The notes beneath the pieces were generated by a model. That model did no database searches. It worked only from the letters and a program-made list of their open reading frames with translations, and was not told where the DNA came from. Shown here piece after piece: positions 8,868 through 18,056 of a stretch of 64,000 nt of DNA. Within the stretch, counting starts at the first letter, position 1; the number at the start of each line of letters is the position of its first letter. Origin of the DNA: Antarctobacter sediminis (lineage in GTDB: Bacteria; Pseudomonadota; Alphaproteobacteria; Rhodobacterales; Rhodobacteraceae); assembly GCF_019218285.1 (NCBI RefSeq), contig NZ_JAHUZG010000003.1, forward strand, positions 620,001 through 684,000, read 5' to 3'. The position numbers and the translations under genes were made by a program.

Positions 8868-8965
8868 TCGGCATCCCACGACAAGGTCACGAGACCGTAA
8901 TCCGGCTTGAAGTTGTCGTTATCCCGCGTACCTAATGCGTCATCCGAACAAACAGAGGATGCCGC

Positions 8966-10333
8966 ATGCGCCGACTGAGACTGCTTTTCGCCCTCACCCT
9001 CTCGATTGTCTCGCCGATCACGGTGTCCGCACAGGAAACCGGAAAAGTGACCAGTTTCGCGCTGGACAACGGCATGGACGTGGTCGTGATCGAAGATCAC
9101 CGCGCGCCGGTCGTGGTTCACATGGTCTGGTACCGCGCCGGATCGGCGGATGAGGAAAGGGGCGTGTCGGGTGTGGCGCATTTCCTCGAACATCTGCTGT
9201 TCAAGGGCACGGATACTCTGGCCCCCGGTGAATTCAGCGCCACGGTGGCGCTGAATGGCGGGACGGACAATGCCTTTACCAGCTTTGACACCACCGCCTA
9301 CCATCAGCGCGTGGCGGCGGACCGGCTTGGTCTGATGATGCGGATGGAGGCGGACCGCATGGTCAATCTCCGACTGTCCGAAGAGGACATCCTAACAGAA
9401 CGCGAAGTCATTATCGAAGAACGCAACCAGCGCGTCGAAAACAGCCCCGGTGCCCTGTTCCGGGAACAAAAAAGTGCGGCGCTGTACCTGAACCATCCCT
9501 ATGGCACGCCGGTCATCGGCTGGCGGCACGAGATGGAGCAGTTGGATCTGGACGATGCGCTGGCCTATTACCGCAAGTATTATGCGCCCAATAACGCGAT
9601 CCTGATCGTGGCCGGGGATGTCACTCCCGAAGAGGTGCGCGCGCTGGCCCAAGAGCATTACGCCCCGCTACCGCCCAACCCTGACCTCGTGCTGCCGCGC
9701 GTTCGGCCGCAAGAGCCGCCTCAGACCTCGGAGCGGCGCATGACCTACAACGACCCGCGCGTCGCACAGCCCTACATGACCCGCAGCTATATTGCGCCGG
9801 CGCGCCAGTCCGGTGCCCAGCAAGAGGCCGCCGCGCTTAGCCTGTTGGCGCAGGTTCTGGCCGGGGGGCAGACCTCGGTCCTGACGCAGCGCTTGCAGTT
9901 CGATACACGGGTGGCCGTCTATACCGACGCTTATTACGACAGCACCACACTGGACGTATCCAGCTTTAACCTTGTTGTGGTGCCCGCCGCAGGTGTCACG
10001 CTGGAAGAGGGGGAGGCCGCGCTGGACGGTGTGTTGGCCGATCTGATTGAAAACGGCATCGATCCGCAACAGCTTGACCGGATCAAGTTCCAGATCAAGG
10101 CACAGCAGATCTATGCACTGGACAACCCGGGCAGCATCGCGCGCCGCTATGGCAATGCGCTGACCACCGGGTTGACCGTCGAGGACGTTCAGGAATGGCC
10201 CGACGTTCTGCAAGCGGTCACGGGCGAAGAGATTATCGCCGCCGCGAAAAAGGTCTTTGACCGCCGCCAGTCCGTCACCGGTTACGTGATGGGAGCCCAG
10301 AAACAGGACCGTCTTCAGGAGGTGACCCAATGA
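8966..10333 (+). CDS. M16 family zinc metallopeptidase, catalytic partner
   Basis: A 455-residue periplasmic M16 (pitrilysin/processing-peptidase-like) protease with a signal peptide (about residues 1-22, ending VSAQ). The inverted zinc motif HFLEH is at residues 72-76, and the downstream acidic ligand is in LTEREVIIEERNQRVE. Length and two-domain organisation fit the bacterial half-size M16B type. These usually work as a pair with a non-catalytic subunit, here the overlapping next gene. The physiological substrate is unknown. GAGG precedes the ATG. Confidence 0.9.
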   Translation: MRRLRLLFALTLSIVSPITVSAQETGKVTSFALDNGMDVVVIEDHRAPVVVHMVWYRAGSADEERGVSGVAHFLEHLLFKGTDTLAPGEFSATVALNGGTDNAFTSFDTTAYHQRVAADRLGLMMRMEADRMVNLRLSEEDILTEREVIIEERNQRVENSPGALFREQKSAALYLNHPYGTPVIGWRHEMEQLDLDDALAYYRKYYAPNNAILIVAGDVTPEEVRALAQEHYAPLPPNPDLVLPRVRPQEPPQTSERRMTYNDPRVAQPYMTRSYIAPARQSGAQQEAAALSLLAQVLAGGQTSVLTQRLQFDTRVAVYTDAYYDSTTLDVSSFNLVVVPAAGVTLEEGEAALDGVLADLIENGIDPQQLDRIKFQIKAQQIYALDNPGSIARRYGNALTTGLTVEDVQEWPDVLQAVTGEEIIAAAKKVFDRRQSVTGYVMGAQKQDRLQEVTQ

Positions 10334-11649
10334 TCCGCCGTTTTATCCTGACCGTCGGCCTTATCTGTGCCGGTTTCTCTGTTCACGCTGCGGCCGAAAT
10401 CCAAGAGGTCGAAAGCCCCGGAGGTTTCAAGGCCTGGCTTGTCGAGGAACCTTCGATCCCCTTCGTTGCTCTGGAAATCCGGTTCCTTGGAGGTGCTTCG
10501 CTGGATGCGCCGGGTAAGCGCGGAGCCACCAACCTGATGGTCGGCCTGCTGGAAGAAGGGGCCGAAGATCTGGACGCCCGCGGGTTTGCCGAGGCGCGGG
10601 ACGGGCTTGCCGCGCAGTTCCGCTATGACGTGGGCGACGACACGGTGCGGATTTCGGCCAAGTTCCTGACCGAAACGCGGGACGAGGCTGTCGATCTGTT
10701 GCGGGCCTCGCTGGTCTCGCCGCGTTTTGACGAGGCAGACATCGACCGGGTCCGGGCGCAGGTGATTTCCGCCATCCGCTCGGATGCAACCGATCCCGAT
10801 GAGATCGTGGGGGATGCTTTCTATGGCCTTGTCTTTGGCGATCACCCCTATGGCACCAACCAGAATGGCACGCTGGACAGCGTGACCGCGTTGACCCGCG
10901 ATGACATCGTCGCAGCCCACCGTGCGGCCTTGGCGCAGGATCGCGTCTATGTCGCCGCCGCCGGGGACATCAGCGCCGAAGAACTGGGCGTGCTTTTGGA
11001 CAAACTGTTCCTTGGCCTGCCCGAAACAGGTGCGCCGCAGCCTGCCGATATCGAGGTTTCGACCACGTCCGGCGTGACCGTGGTTCCCTTTGACACGCCG
11101 CAGTCGGTGGCGATCTTCGGTCACAAGGGAATGAAGCGGGACGATCCCGATTTTTTTGCCGCCTATGTGCTGAACACGATTTTCGGCGGCGGCGGCTTCG
11201 AGGCGCGATTGATGAACGAGGTGCGCGAAAAACGCGGCCTGACCTATGGCGTCTATTCCTACCTCGCGCCGCGTGAACATGCAGAATTGATGCTGGGCCG
11301 CGTGGCTTCGGCCAACGACCGCATGGCCGAGACGATTCAGGTGATCCGCGACGAATGGGCAAAGATGGCCAGCGAAGGCGCCACACCCGAGGAACTGGAA
11401 CGCGCCAAGACCTACCTGACCGGGGCCTATCCCCTGCGTTTTGACGGCAATGCTCCGATTGCCAAGATCCTTGTGGGGATGCAGTTGGATGGCCTGTCGC
11501 CGGACTATGTCTTTACTCGTAACGACAAGATCGAGGCGGTCACGCTGGAGGACGTCAAGCGCGTGGCAGGTGAGCTGATGAAACCCGAGGAGCTGCGGTT
11601 CGTGGTCGTCGGTCAGCCCGAGGGTATTGAATCCACCGTGGGCCAATAG
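10330..11649 (+). CDS. M16 family peptidase-like protein, non-catalytic partner
   Basis: A 439-residue M16 homologue that overlaps the upstream protease by ATGA, so translation is coupled. It has a signal peptide (about residues 1-22). At the place of the zinc motif it reads GATNLMVGLLEEGAEDLDARGFA, with no HxxEH, so it should be catalytically inactive. It keeps the substrate-binding pair in EKRGLTYGVYSYLAPREHAE near the C-terminus, as expected for the partner subunit. The arrangement of an active plus an RxxxY-type inactive subunit matches the heterodimer seen in known M16B enzymes. Confidence 0.9.
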   Translation: MIRRFILTVGLICAGFSVHAAAEIQEVESPGGFKAWLVEEPSIPFVALEIRFLGGASLDAPGKRGATNLMVGLLEEGAEDLDARGFAEARDGLAAQFRYDVGDDTVRISAKFLTETRDEAVDLLRASLVSPRFDEADIDRVRAQVISAIRSDATDPDEIVGDAFYGLVFGDHPYGTNQNGTLDSVTALTRDDIVAAHRAALAQDRVYVAAAGDISAEELGVLLDKLFLGLPETGAPQPADIEVSTTSGVTVVPFDTPQSVAIFGHKGMKRDDPDFFAAYVLNTIFGGGGFEARLMNEVREKRGLTYGVYSYLAPREHAELMLGRVASANDRMAETIQVIRDEWAKMASEGATPEELERAKTYLTGAYPLRFDGNAPIAKILVGMQLDGLSPDYVFTRNDKIEAVTLEDVKRVAGELMKPEELRFVVVGQPEGIESTVGQ

Positions 11650-11675
11650 GCCCGACCATATCGGCAGACATGAAA

Positions 11676-11713
11676 AAGGGCCGGATCCCGTTTGGGGTCC
11701 GGCCCTTGTCTTT
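11676..11713 (+). terminator. Intrinsic terminator between convergent genes
   Basis: AAGGGCCGGATCCC (11676-11689) pairs with GGGGTCCGGCCCTT (11694-11707) around a four-base loop, followed by GTCTTT. On the other strand the stem is followed by TTT, so it can serve both the M16 operon and dapA. Confidence 0.88.
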
Positions 11714-11758
11714 AGGAGTGGGTGGGCGTGCTTTGGCCCGGCACCGGTCGTTTCTTCC

Positions 11759-12634
11759 TCAGCCGATCAGCCCAGCATGTGCCAGCGCCGCGTCCACTTT
11801 GGCCTTGGTGGCCTCGGTCAGCGGCACCAGCGGCAGGCGCACCTCTTCGGAACACAGGCCCAGTTTCGACATAGCGTATTTCGCGCCGCAAAGACCCGGC
11901 TCGGTGAAGATCGCGATATGCAGCGGCATCAGCTTGTCCTGAATTTCCAGCGCTTTGGCATAGTCGCCGGCAAGGCAGGCCTCTTGCAGCAGGGCGCAAA
12001 GCCGGGGGGCCACGTTCGCCGTGACCGAGATACAGCCAACGCCGCCCTGCGCGTTGAACCCATGCGCGGTGGCATCTTCGCCCGAGATTTGCAGAAAGTC
12101 CGTACCGCAGGTCAGGCGCTGTTGGCAGACACGGGCCAGATCGCCGGTGGCATCCTTGACGCCCACGATCCGCGGCAGCTTGGCCAGTTCGCCCATGGTC
12201 GCGGGCAACATGTCCACCACCGACCGGCCCGGGATGTTGTAGATCACGATCGGAATTTCGGCGCAGTCATGCACGGCGGTGAAATGCGCGATCATGCCCG
12301 CCTGTGTCGGCTTGTTGTAATAGGGCGTGACGACCAGCGCGCCATCGGCGCCGACCTTGGCGGCATATTCGGTGAAACGGATCGCTTCGTCGGTATTGTT
12401 CGAACCGGCCCCGGCGATGACCGGGATGCGGCCTGCAACGGCTTCGACCACGCAAGCAATGACCTCTTCGTGTTCACGATGGGTCAGCGTCGGGCTTTCG
12501 CCGGTGGTGCCCACCGGGACCAACCCGTGCGAACCTTCGGCGATGTGCCAGTCGACCAGCTTTTTGAGCGTGTCGAAATCCACGGCGCCGTCCTTGAACG
12601 GCGTGACCAGGGCAGGCATTGAACCTTTGAACAT
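11759..12634 (-). CDS. dapA: 4-hydroxy-tetrahydrodipicolinate synthase DapA
   Basis: DapA condenses pyruvate with aspartate semialdehyde in lysine/diaminopimelate synthesis. The 291-residue TIM barrel carries the Schiff-base Lys160 in GVKDATGD, Tyr132 in YNIPGR, and the GTTGES loop (residues 42-47). The N-terminus [13 protein letters not shown] is the standard one. The gene is convergent with the M16 operon and divergent from the lytic transglycosylase, with 145 bases between starts. dapB lies about 9 kb away in this window. Confidence 0.96.
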   Translation of the reverse strand: MFKGSMPALVTPFKDGAVDFDTLKKLVDWHIAEGSHGLVPVGTTGESPTLTHREHEEVIACVVEAVAGRIPVIAGAGSNNTDEAIRFTEYAAKVGADGALVVTPYYNKPTQAGMIAHFTAVHDCAEIPIVIYNIPGRSVVDMLPATMGELAKLPRIVGVKDATGDLARVCQQRLTCGTDFLQISGEDATAHGFNAQGGVGCISVTANVAPRLCALLQEACLAGDYAKALEIQDKLMPLHIAIFTEPGLCGAKYAMSKLGLCSEEVRLPLVPLTEATKAKVDAALAHAGLIG

Positions 12635-12779
12635 GACACGCTCCTTCTAATGTTCAGATCCGGTACGGCTTGCGGTGGAAACCCGCCGACCCCGCGACTA
12701 TGTGAGTTGCACGAGCCCGCTCCGGACGTATCCTTTGCAAGAAGCGTCTATTCCTTTTCATCACGGAAAAAGCAAGTCG

Positions 12780-14732
12780 ATGTCGCGTCTCCTTGCACTG
12801 TTGTTGCTGCTGATCACTACCCTTCCTGCCATGGCGCAGGAACGCGGGGCCGCATTGGCCAAGGCCATGGAGTCCATGCGCCAGGGAAACTGGGCTGCGG
12901 CCCGAATCGCCGCACGTGGCGACGGACAGGTGGCGGTGGACGTCATCCTTTGGCACGCGCTGCGCGCTGGGCGGGGCGATCACCGCGAGGTGTTGGATTT
13001 CCTGTCCCGCAATCCGGATTGGCCCGGCTTGCCCTATCTGCGCGAAAAAACCGAACCGGTGATGTCCGAGGCATCTCTGGAACAGATCCGCGGGTTCTTT
13101 GCCGACGATCTGCCACAAACCGGCAGCGGTGCGCTGTCGTTGGCGCGCGCGCATATGGCGGCGGGCAACGAAGGGGCTGCGCAGGCAGATATCGTTCTGG
13201 CGTGGCGCACGCTGACCATGACGTCGGACGAACGCCGCGCGTTTCTTGAAACATGGGGCGAGATCCTTGGCCCGCACCACGAGGCGCGGCTGGACATGGC
13301 CCTCTGGCAAGGCTGGAGCCGCGACGCAGGCCAGATGATGGGCCTTGTCGATGAAGGCTGGCAGGCACTCGCGCAGGCGCGCATCGCCCTGCGGACCTCG
13401 GCCCCCGGGGTCGACGCGCTGATCGCCAAAGTCCCCGAGGAATTGGCCGATCATCCCGGGCTTGCCTATGAACGGTTCCTTTGGCGTGTGCGCAAGCGAC
13501 GGACAGAAGATGCGATTGCCCTTCTGCGGGAGCAATCGGCCAGCCCGTCGGGTCTGGGCGAACCCTGGGCCTGGGCACCCGAACGCATAGATCTGGCCCG
13601 TGACCGGATGCGCGACGGTGCCTATGCTGAGGCCTATGAAATCGCGGCCAATCATTGGCTGGTCGATGGCAGCGACTATGCCGAACTGGAATGGATCGCG
13701 GGCTTTCTGGCGCTGCGTTACCTCGACCGCGCCGATCTGGCCGTGGCGCATTTCGAAAACTTCCGCGAGGCCGTGTGGACACCGATTTCCGTCGGGCGCG
13801 GCGGCTATTGGCTGGGCCGCGCCTACGAGGCTGCTGGCGAGGCGGAAAAGGCGAAAGACGCCTATGCGCTGGGTGCCAAGTACCAGACTTCTTTCTACGG
13901 GTTGCTCGCCGCCGAAAAGGCGGGTCTGCCGCCCGACCCGACGCTTTCGGGCAAGGAGGCTTTCCCCGATTGGCGCGAGGCCCCCTTTACCAAGTCCAGC
14001 GTTTTCGAGGCCGGTATTCTCTTGCTGGCCGCAGGTGAGGTGCCGCTCGGCGAACGTTTCCTGACCCATCTGGCCGAAGGGCTGGACCGTGAAGGCATGG
14101 GCCGTCTGGGCGCCATGCTGATGGAAATGAACCGCCCGCACATTCAGGTCATGCTGGGCAAGCGCGCCGCGCAATTCGGCATCGAATTGCCCGGTCCCTA
14201 TTACGCGCTGGACCCGCAGGTGACCGAAAGCGAATACCCGGTGCCCAAGGAACTGGTCCTGTCGATCGCGCGCCGCGAATCCGAATTCGACCCCGGCGTG
14301 ATCTCGGGCGCGGGGGCACGCGGCTACATGCAGTTGATGCCGGGCACGGCCAAGCTGGTCTCGGGGCAGCTTGGCATCGAATACGACCTTGACCGCCTGC
14401 TGACCGACCCGGCCTATAACGCGCGGCTGGGATCGCGCTATCTGGCAGGTCTGGCGGATCGTTTCGACGGCAACGCGGTGATGATGGCAGCAGGGTACAA
14501 CGCGGGGCCGGGACGGCCCATCGGTTGGATGGAACGGTTCGGTGACCCGCGCAAGGGCGACATCGACATCATCGACTGGATCGAGATGATCCCTTTTGAC
14601 GAAACCCGCAACTACGTCATGCGTGTGACGGAAAGCCTGCCGGTTTACCGCGCGCGGCTGGGCAAGCCGCCGCATCCGGTGCCCTTCAGTCAGGAACTGA
14701 CCGGCGGCACGCTGAAATCGACATTGCAGTAA
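12780..14732 (+). CDS. slt: Soluble lytic murein transglycosylase
   Basis: A 650-residue periplasmic Slt70-type lytic transglycosylase. The signal peptide is MSRLLALLLLLITTLPAMAQ. A long helical superhelix of TPR-like repeats fills about residues 20-480. The C-terminal SLT domain has the catalytic Glu in SIARRESEFDPGVIS, then GARGYMQLMPGTAK and AAGYNAGPGRP. It cleaves the MurNAc-GlcNAc bond with formation of 1,6-anhydro-MurNAc. The frame is open from 12675, but the ATG at 12780 begins directly at the signal peptide. Confidence 0.93.
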   Translation: MSRLLALLLLLITTLPAMAQERGAALAKAMESMRQGNWAAARIAARGDGQVAVDVILWHALRAGRGDHREVLDFLSRNPDWPGLPYLREKTEPVMSEASLEQIRGFFADDLPQTGSGALSLARAHMAAGNEGAAQADIVLAWRTLTMTSDERRAFLETWGEILGPHHEARLDMALWQGWSRDAGQMMGLVDEGWQALAQARIALRTSAPGVDALIAKVPEELADHPGLAYERFLWRVRKRRTEDAIALLREQSASPSGLGEPWAWAPERIDLARDRMRDGAYAEAYEIAANHWLVDGSDYAELEWIAGFLALRYLDRADLAVAHFENFREAVWTPISVGRGGYWLGRAYEAAGEAEKAKDAYALGAKYQTSFYGLLAAEKAGLPPDPTLSGKEAFPDWREAPFTKSSVFEAGILLLAAGEVPLGERFLTHLAEGLDREGMGRLGAMLMEMNRPHIQVMLGKRAAQFGIELPGPYYALDPQVTESEYPVPKELVLSIARRESEFDPGVISGAGARGYMQLMPGTAKLVSGQLGIEYDLDRLLTDPAYNARLGSRYLAGLADRFDGNAVMMAAGYNAGPGRPIGWMERFGDPRKGDIDIIDWIEMIPFDETRNYVMRVTESLPVYRARLGKPPHPVPFSQELTGGTLKSTLQ

Positions 14733-14738
14733 GGGGGC

Positions 14739-15608
14739 TTAGCCTTCTTTCTGCCGTGCCCGCCACAGCGTGAACAGCCCTGCCGCCACGATCATGCCGG
14801 CGCCAAAGACCACGTTCCAGCGCAGCGTCTCGCCAAAGACGAACAGGCCCAGCGTGCTGGCAAAGACCAGTTGCAGGTAGGCAAAGGGCTGGACCGCGCT
14901 GGCCTCGGCCACCTCGTAGCAGCGGATCATCAGGTAATGCCCCGCCGCGCCGGTCAGGCACAAAAGCCCCATCCAGCCCCAATCCGTCAAAGTCATCGGC
15001 ACCCAGAACCAGATGCCGATGGCTGTGGCGAGGATCACGCCCGACACCCCGGTGTAGAAAAACGAGGTGGCCGAGGAATCGCCCCGCGCGACGTAGCGCG
15101 TCAGCAGCGCGTAAAGCGCGAACATCAGGGCTGCCACCAACGGGATCGCCGCATAGGGGGAGAACACGCCTCCCGAAGGTTGCAGAATGATGATGACGCC
15201 CACAAAGCCCACGGCGATGGCGGTCCAGCGGCGCCAGCCCACGTGTTCGCCCAGAACCGGCCCGGAAAGCGCCGCCACCAACAGCGGATAGGCGGCAAAG
15301 ACCGCGTGGCTTTCCACCAGCCCCAGGTAGACAAAGGCCAGAACCATCACGTTGATCTCGACCACCAGCAGCGCGCCGCGAAACACCTGCAACCAGGGAA
15401 AGGCGCTTTGCGCGGCGGCGCGCAGGCCTCCGGCCTTGCGGCCCGCGATGGTCAGGACAAAGGCCGCGAAGAACCAATAGCGGATCATGACCACCATCAT
15501 GACGTTGTATTCCGCCGCAAGGTGACGCGAGATTCCGTCCTGCAAGGCAAAGACGAAGGTTGTGGCCACCATGAGCCAGATGCCGAGGCGCGTGTTCTGC
15601 GTTGCCAT
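14739..15608 (-). CDS. EamA/DMT superfamily transporter
   Basis: A 289-residue membrane protein with ten predicted helices in two EamA repeats, the drug/metabolite transporter fold. The N-terminal MLVATTFVFALQDGISRHL-like opening (seen as MVATTFVFALQDGISRHL) and the helix LVFASTLGLFVFGETLRWNVV in repeat two are typical. Such proteins export amino acids or other metabolites; the substrate is not predictable. The C-terminus is a short basic tail (WRARQKEG). It is convergent with slt, leaving 6 bases between the stop codons. Confidence 0.85.
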   Translation of the reverse strand: MATQNTRLGIWLMVATTFVFALQDGISRHLAAEYNVMMVVMIRYWFFAAFVLTIAGRKAGGLRAAAQSAFPWLQVFRGALLVVEINVMVLAFVYLGLVESHAVFAAYPLLVAALSGPVLGEHVGWRRWTAIAVGFVGVIIILQPSGGVFSPYAAIPLVAALMFALYALLTRYVARGDSSATSFFYTGVSGVILATAIGIWFWVPMTLTDWGWMGLLCLTGAAGHYLMIRCYEVAEASAVQPFAYLQLVFASTLGLFVFGETLRWNVVFGAGMIVAAGLFTLWRARQKEG

Positions 15609-15657
15609 AGCTCTATGTCCGGGGTTTCGCCGCCTCGGGCGGCCCCGGCAAACGGGG

Positions 15658-16332
15658 TCAGCAGGAGGTCGGCGGTTTGAAGGCTGTCGTCATGTGACGC
15701 TTTCGGCCATATCCCGGCTGACGGGTGACCTCAAGCCCTGCGGCCTCCAGCGCGCGGCGCACATGGCCCGCTGCCGTATAGGTGGCCGCCGTGCCGCCGG
15801 GGGCCGTGTGGCGCGCGACCTCTGCCATCAGCGCCTCGTTCCACAGTTCGGGGTTCTTGGCCGGGGCAAAGCCATCAAGGAACCAGGCATCTGCCAGGCC
15901 CGGCCATTCGGGCAGGCGCTGGCGGGCGTCGCCCTCGATCATCTCGAACCGCAGGTCGGGCAAATCGAACCGCGCTGCCCCCCAATGCGGGGCCAGTTCC
16001 GCCGCAAGATCCGCGATTTCGGGGAACCCGCCCTGCGCGCGCACCATTTCCTCGGGCGTCAGGGGGTAGGCTTCGAAAGTGGTGAAATGCAGGACGCCGC
16101 TCTGCCCGCTGTCGCGCCATAGCCGCAGCGCCGCCAAAAGGTTCAGCCCGGTGCCGAACCCCAGTTCGGCAATGTGGAACCCGTCGCGGAACCGGGCCGG
16201 CAATCCGTTGCCGCTCAGGAACACATGGCCGGTTTCCGCCAGCCCGTTCTCAAGGCTGTAATAGGGGTCGTCAAACCGGGTCGAAACCGGGATCTCTCCC
16301 CGCCAGTCCAGGCCGTTGCTCTGGTCGCTCAT
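15658..16332 (-). CDS. mnmD: tRNA mnm5(s2)U34 methyltransferase MnmD
   Basis: A 224-residue protein equal to the N-terminal domain of MnmC (DUF752): the SAM-dependent methyltransferase that makes mnm5U34 from nm5U34 in tRNA. Visible blocks are RFRDGFHIAELGFGTGLNLL (the SAM site), LHFTTFEAYPLTPEEM and DAWFLDGFAPAKNPELWN, all family signatures. ATG 16332 (MSDQSNGL) is preferred over 16350. The FAD oxidoreductase encoded divergently 49 bases away resembles the other half of MnmC, so the two together may be a split MnmC. Confidence 0.88.
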   Translation of the reverse strand: MSDQSNGLDWRGEIPVSTRFDDPYYSLENGLAETGHVFLSGNGLPARFRDGFHIAELGFGTGLNLLAALRLWRDSGQSGVLHFTTFEAYPLTPEEMVRAQGGFPEIADLAAELAPHWGAARFDLPDLRFEMIEGDARQRLPEWPGLADAWFLDGFAPAKNPELWNEALMAEVARHTAPGGTAATYTAAGHVRRALEAAGLEVTRQPGYGRKRHMTTAFKPPTSC

Positions 16333-16381
16333 GGCATTTGTCCTTATCAACGGGGGCGAGTTCTGACGAGGAGAGCGGCCA

Positions 16382-17422
16382 ATGGCAAGCGTCGAGGTGA
16401 CGGTACGCGGGGCAGGGATCTTTGGGTTGTCCGTGGCCTGGGCCTGCGTTCGGCGGGGCGCCAGGGTGCGCGTGGTCGATCCTTTCGGGCCGGGGGCCGG
16501 GTCTTCTGGCGGCGTGGTCGGCGCGCTGGCGCCTCATGTGCCCGAGAACTGGAACGACAAGAAAGCCTTTCAACTGGACAGCCTGCTGATGGCCGAAGCC
16601 TTCTGGGCCGAGGTCGAGTCCACTGGCGGCGTCAGCCCGGGCTATGCCCGCACCGGGCGGTTACAGCCCTTGGCGGATGAGAATGCCGTCGCGCTGGCAC
16701 GGCAGCGGGCCAGCGGCGCGGCAGAGCTTTGGCAGGGCTGCGCAACATGGGAGGTGATCGCCTCTGAAGGGCTGCGGGGTCTTGCGCCGTCCAGCCCGAC
16801 GGGTCTTTTGATCCGGGACACGCTGACCGCCCGCATGTGCCCGCGCCGCGCCTGTGCCGCGCTTGTCGCCGCGTTGGAGGTGTCGGGAGCACATGTCGTG
16901 CCCGAGGCCGAAGATCAGGGCGCGGTGGTCTGGGCAACCGGCTGGCGCGGCCTTCTGGACCTGACCGAGGCGCTGGGCCGCAAGGTTGGCGATGGCGTCA
17001 AGGGACAGGCGGTGCTGTTGCGCTACCCGGCGCAGGAAGACCCGCAACTGTTCGTCGATGGGCTGCACATCGTCCCGCATGCCGACGGGACGGTGGCGGT
17101 TGGGTCGACCTCGGAACGCGACTTCGACGACCCGACAGCCACGGATGACCAGTGTCAGGCGCTGATCGACCGCGCCTATGCGGCGGTGCCCGCCCTGCAC
17201 GGCGCGACCGTGCTGGAACGCTGGGCCGGGGTGCGCCCGCGCGCGCGCTCCCGTGCGCCGCTGCTGGGCGCATGGCCGGGGCGCGAGGGGCATTTCGTTG
17301 CCAACGGCGGTTTCAAGATCGGCTTTGGCATGGCCCCCAAGGTGGGCGAGGTCATGGCCGACCTGATCCTTGACGGCCGCGACGGCATCCCCGCAGGCTT
17401 TTCCTTTGACGCGTTGCGCTGA
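16382..17422 (+). CDS. FAD-dependent oxidoreductase (DAO family), possible MnmC2 counterpart
   Basis: A 346-residue DAO-fold flavoprotein. The N-terminus VTVRGAGIFGLSVAWACVRR is a Rossmann FAD site, followed by PGAGSSGGVVGALAPHVPE. The C-terminal block AGVRPRARSRAPLLGAWPG and the ending FVANGGFKIGFGMAPKVGE are typical of DAO enzymes. The MnmC2 domain removes the carboxymethyl group of cmnm5U34; the divergent pairing with mnmD suggests that role. A general amino-acid oxidase cannot be excluded. Confidence 0.75.
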   Translation: MASVEVTVRGAGIFGLSVAWACVRRGARVRVVDPFGPGAGSSGGVVGALAPHVPENWNDKKAFQLDSLLMAEAFWAEVESTGGVSPGYARTGRLQPLADENAVALARQRASGAAELWQGCATWEVIASEGLRGLAPSSPTGLLIRDTLTARMCPRRACAALVAALEVSGAHVVPEAEDQGAVVWATGWRGLLDLTEALGRKVGDGVKGQAVLLRYPAQEDPQLFVDGLHIVPHADGTVAVGSTSERDFDDPTATDDQCQALIDRAYAAVPALHGATVLERWAGVRPRARSRAPLLGAWPGREGHFVANGGFKIGFGMAPKVGEVMADLILDGRDGIPAGFSFDALR

Positions 17423-17438
17423 AGGGGCGGATGTGAAA

Positions 17439-17470
17439 ACGGCTGCCGAACCATTTGGTCGGGCAGCCGT
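17439..17470 (-). terminator. Intrinsic terminator, maoC side
   Basis: ACGGCTGCC (17439-17447) pairs with GGCAGCCGT (17462-17470). On the minus strand the stem is followed by TTTTC, which fits the end of the maoC-family gene; it may also catch transcripts from the + strand oxidoreductase. Confidence 0.75.
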
Positions 17471-17508
17471 CAGTCGTGAGGAAGATCGGGCGCACCGGCC
17501 CGCGAAAC

Positions 17509-17952
17509 TCAGTCGAACTTGCGCGAGGGCGCCAGAACCTTGGCCTCGCCGATCAGCACCTTCTTGCCGTCCACCGCGCAATGGGTTTCCAGCGTCACGC
17601 GGCGCTTGGCATGGTCGATGTCGACCACTTTGACCTCGGCATAGACCACGTCGCCGGGGCGCACCGGCCCCAGAAACTTCAGCGTCTGGCCCATGTAGAC
17701 CGTTCCATGCCCGGGCAACTGCTCGCCGATCACGGCCGAGATCAGCCCGGCGGTCAGCATCCCGTGGGCGATCCGCCCCTCAAAGATGGTGTCCTGGGCA
17801 TAGTCATCGTCCAGATGCACCGGGTTCCGGTCGGTCGAGACCTCGGCAAACATCTCGATGTCCTGATCGGTTACCTGTTTGCGCAGGTAACGGGTCATCC
17901 CCATCTCGATGTCTTCGATGCAGATCGTGCCGCGGGGCATATTGTCCAACAT
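17509..17952 (-). CDS. MaoC family dehydratase
   Basis: A 147-residue hot-dog-fold hydratase. The R-specific hydratase signature is visible: DRNPVHLDDDYAQDTIFEGR followed by IAHGML, with the catalytic Asp and His. Such enzymes hydrate 2-enoyl-CoA to (R)-3-hydroxyacyl-CoA, or act in related acyl-CoA pathways. The ATG at 17952 (MLDNMPRGT) has GGAGGG at ideal distance; the frame also offers 17970. A short palindrome lies 58 bases upstream. The specific pathway is not indicated by the neighbours. Confidence 0.85.
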   Translation of the reverse strand: MLDNMPRGTICIEDIEMGMTRYLRKQVTDQDIEMFAEVSTDRNPVHLDDDYAQDTIFEGRIAHGMLTAGLISAVIGEQLPGHGTVYMGQTLKFLGPVRPGDVVYAEVKVVDIDHAKRRVTLETHCAVDGKKVLIGEAKVLAPSRKFD

Positions 17953-18009
17953 CCGGCCCTCCATTTGCAAACCGCCCGGTAATAAATGCGCAGTCGACCT
18001 GCGCTTTCG

Positions 18010-18022
18010 GTAATTTTATTAC
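18010..18022. promoter_or_regulatory. Palindrome upstream of maoC-family gene
   Basis: GTAAT-TTT-ATTAC is a 13-base inverted repeat in an AT-rich patch 58 bases upstream of the minus-strand start at 17952. It could be an operator or only promoter AT-richness. The regulator is unknown. Confidence 0.35.
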
Positions 18023-18056
18023 TTTGCGGTTGCAGCAAAGGCAAGCGAAATCTGCC

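Noticed and set aside
12654-14675. 673-codon minus-strand frame over slt
   Set aside because: Antisense shadow of a gene with clear catalytic motifs.
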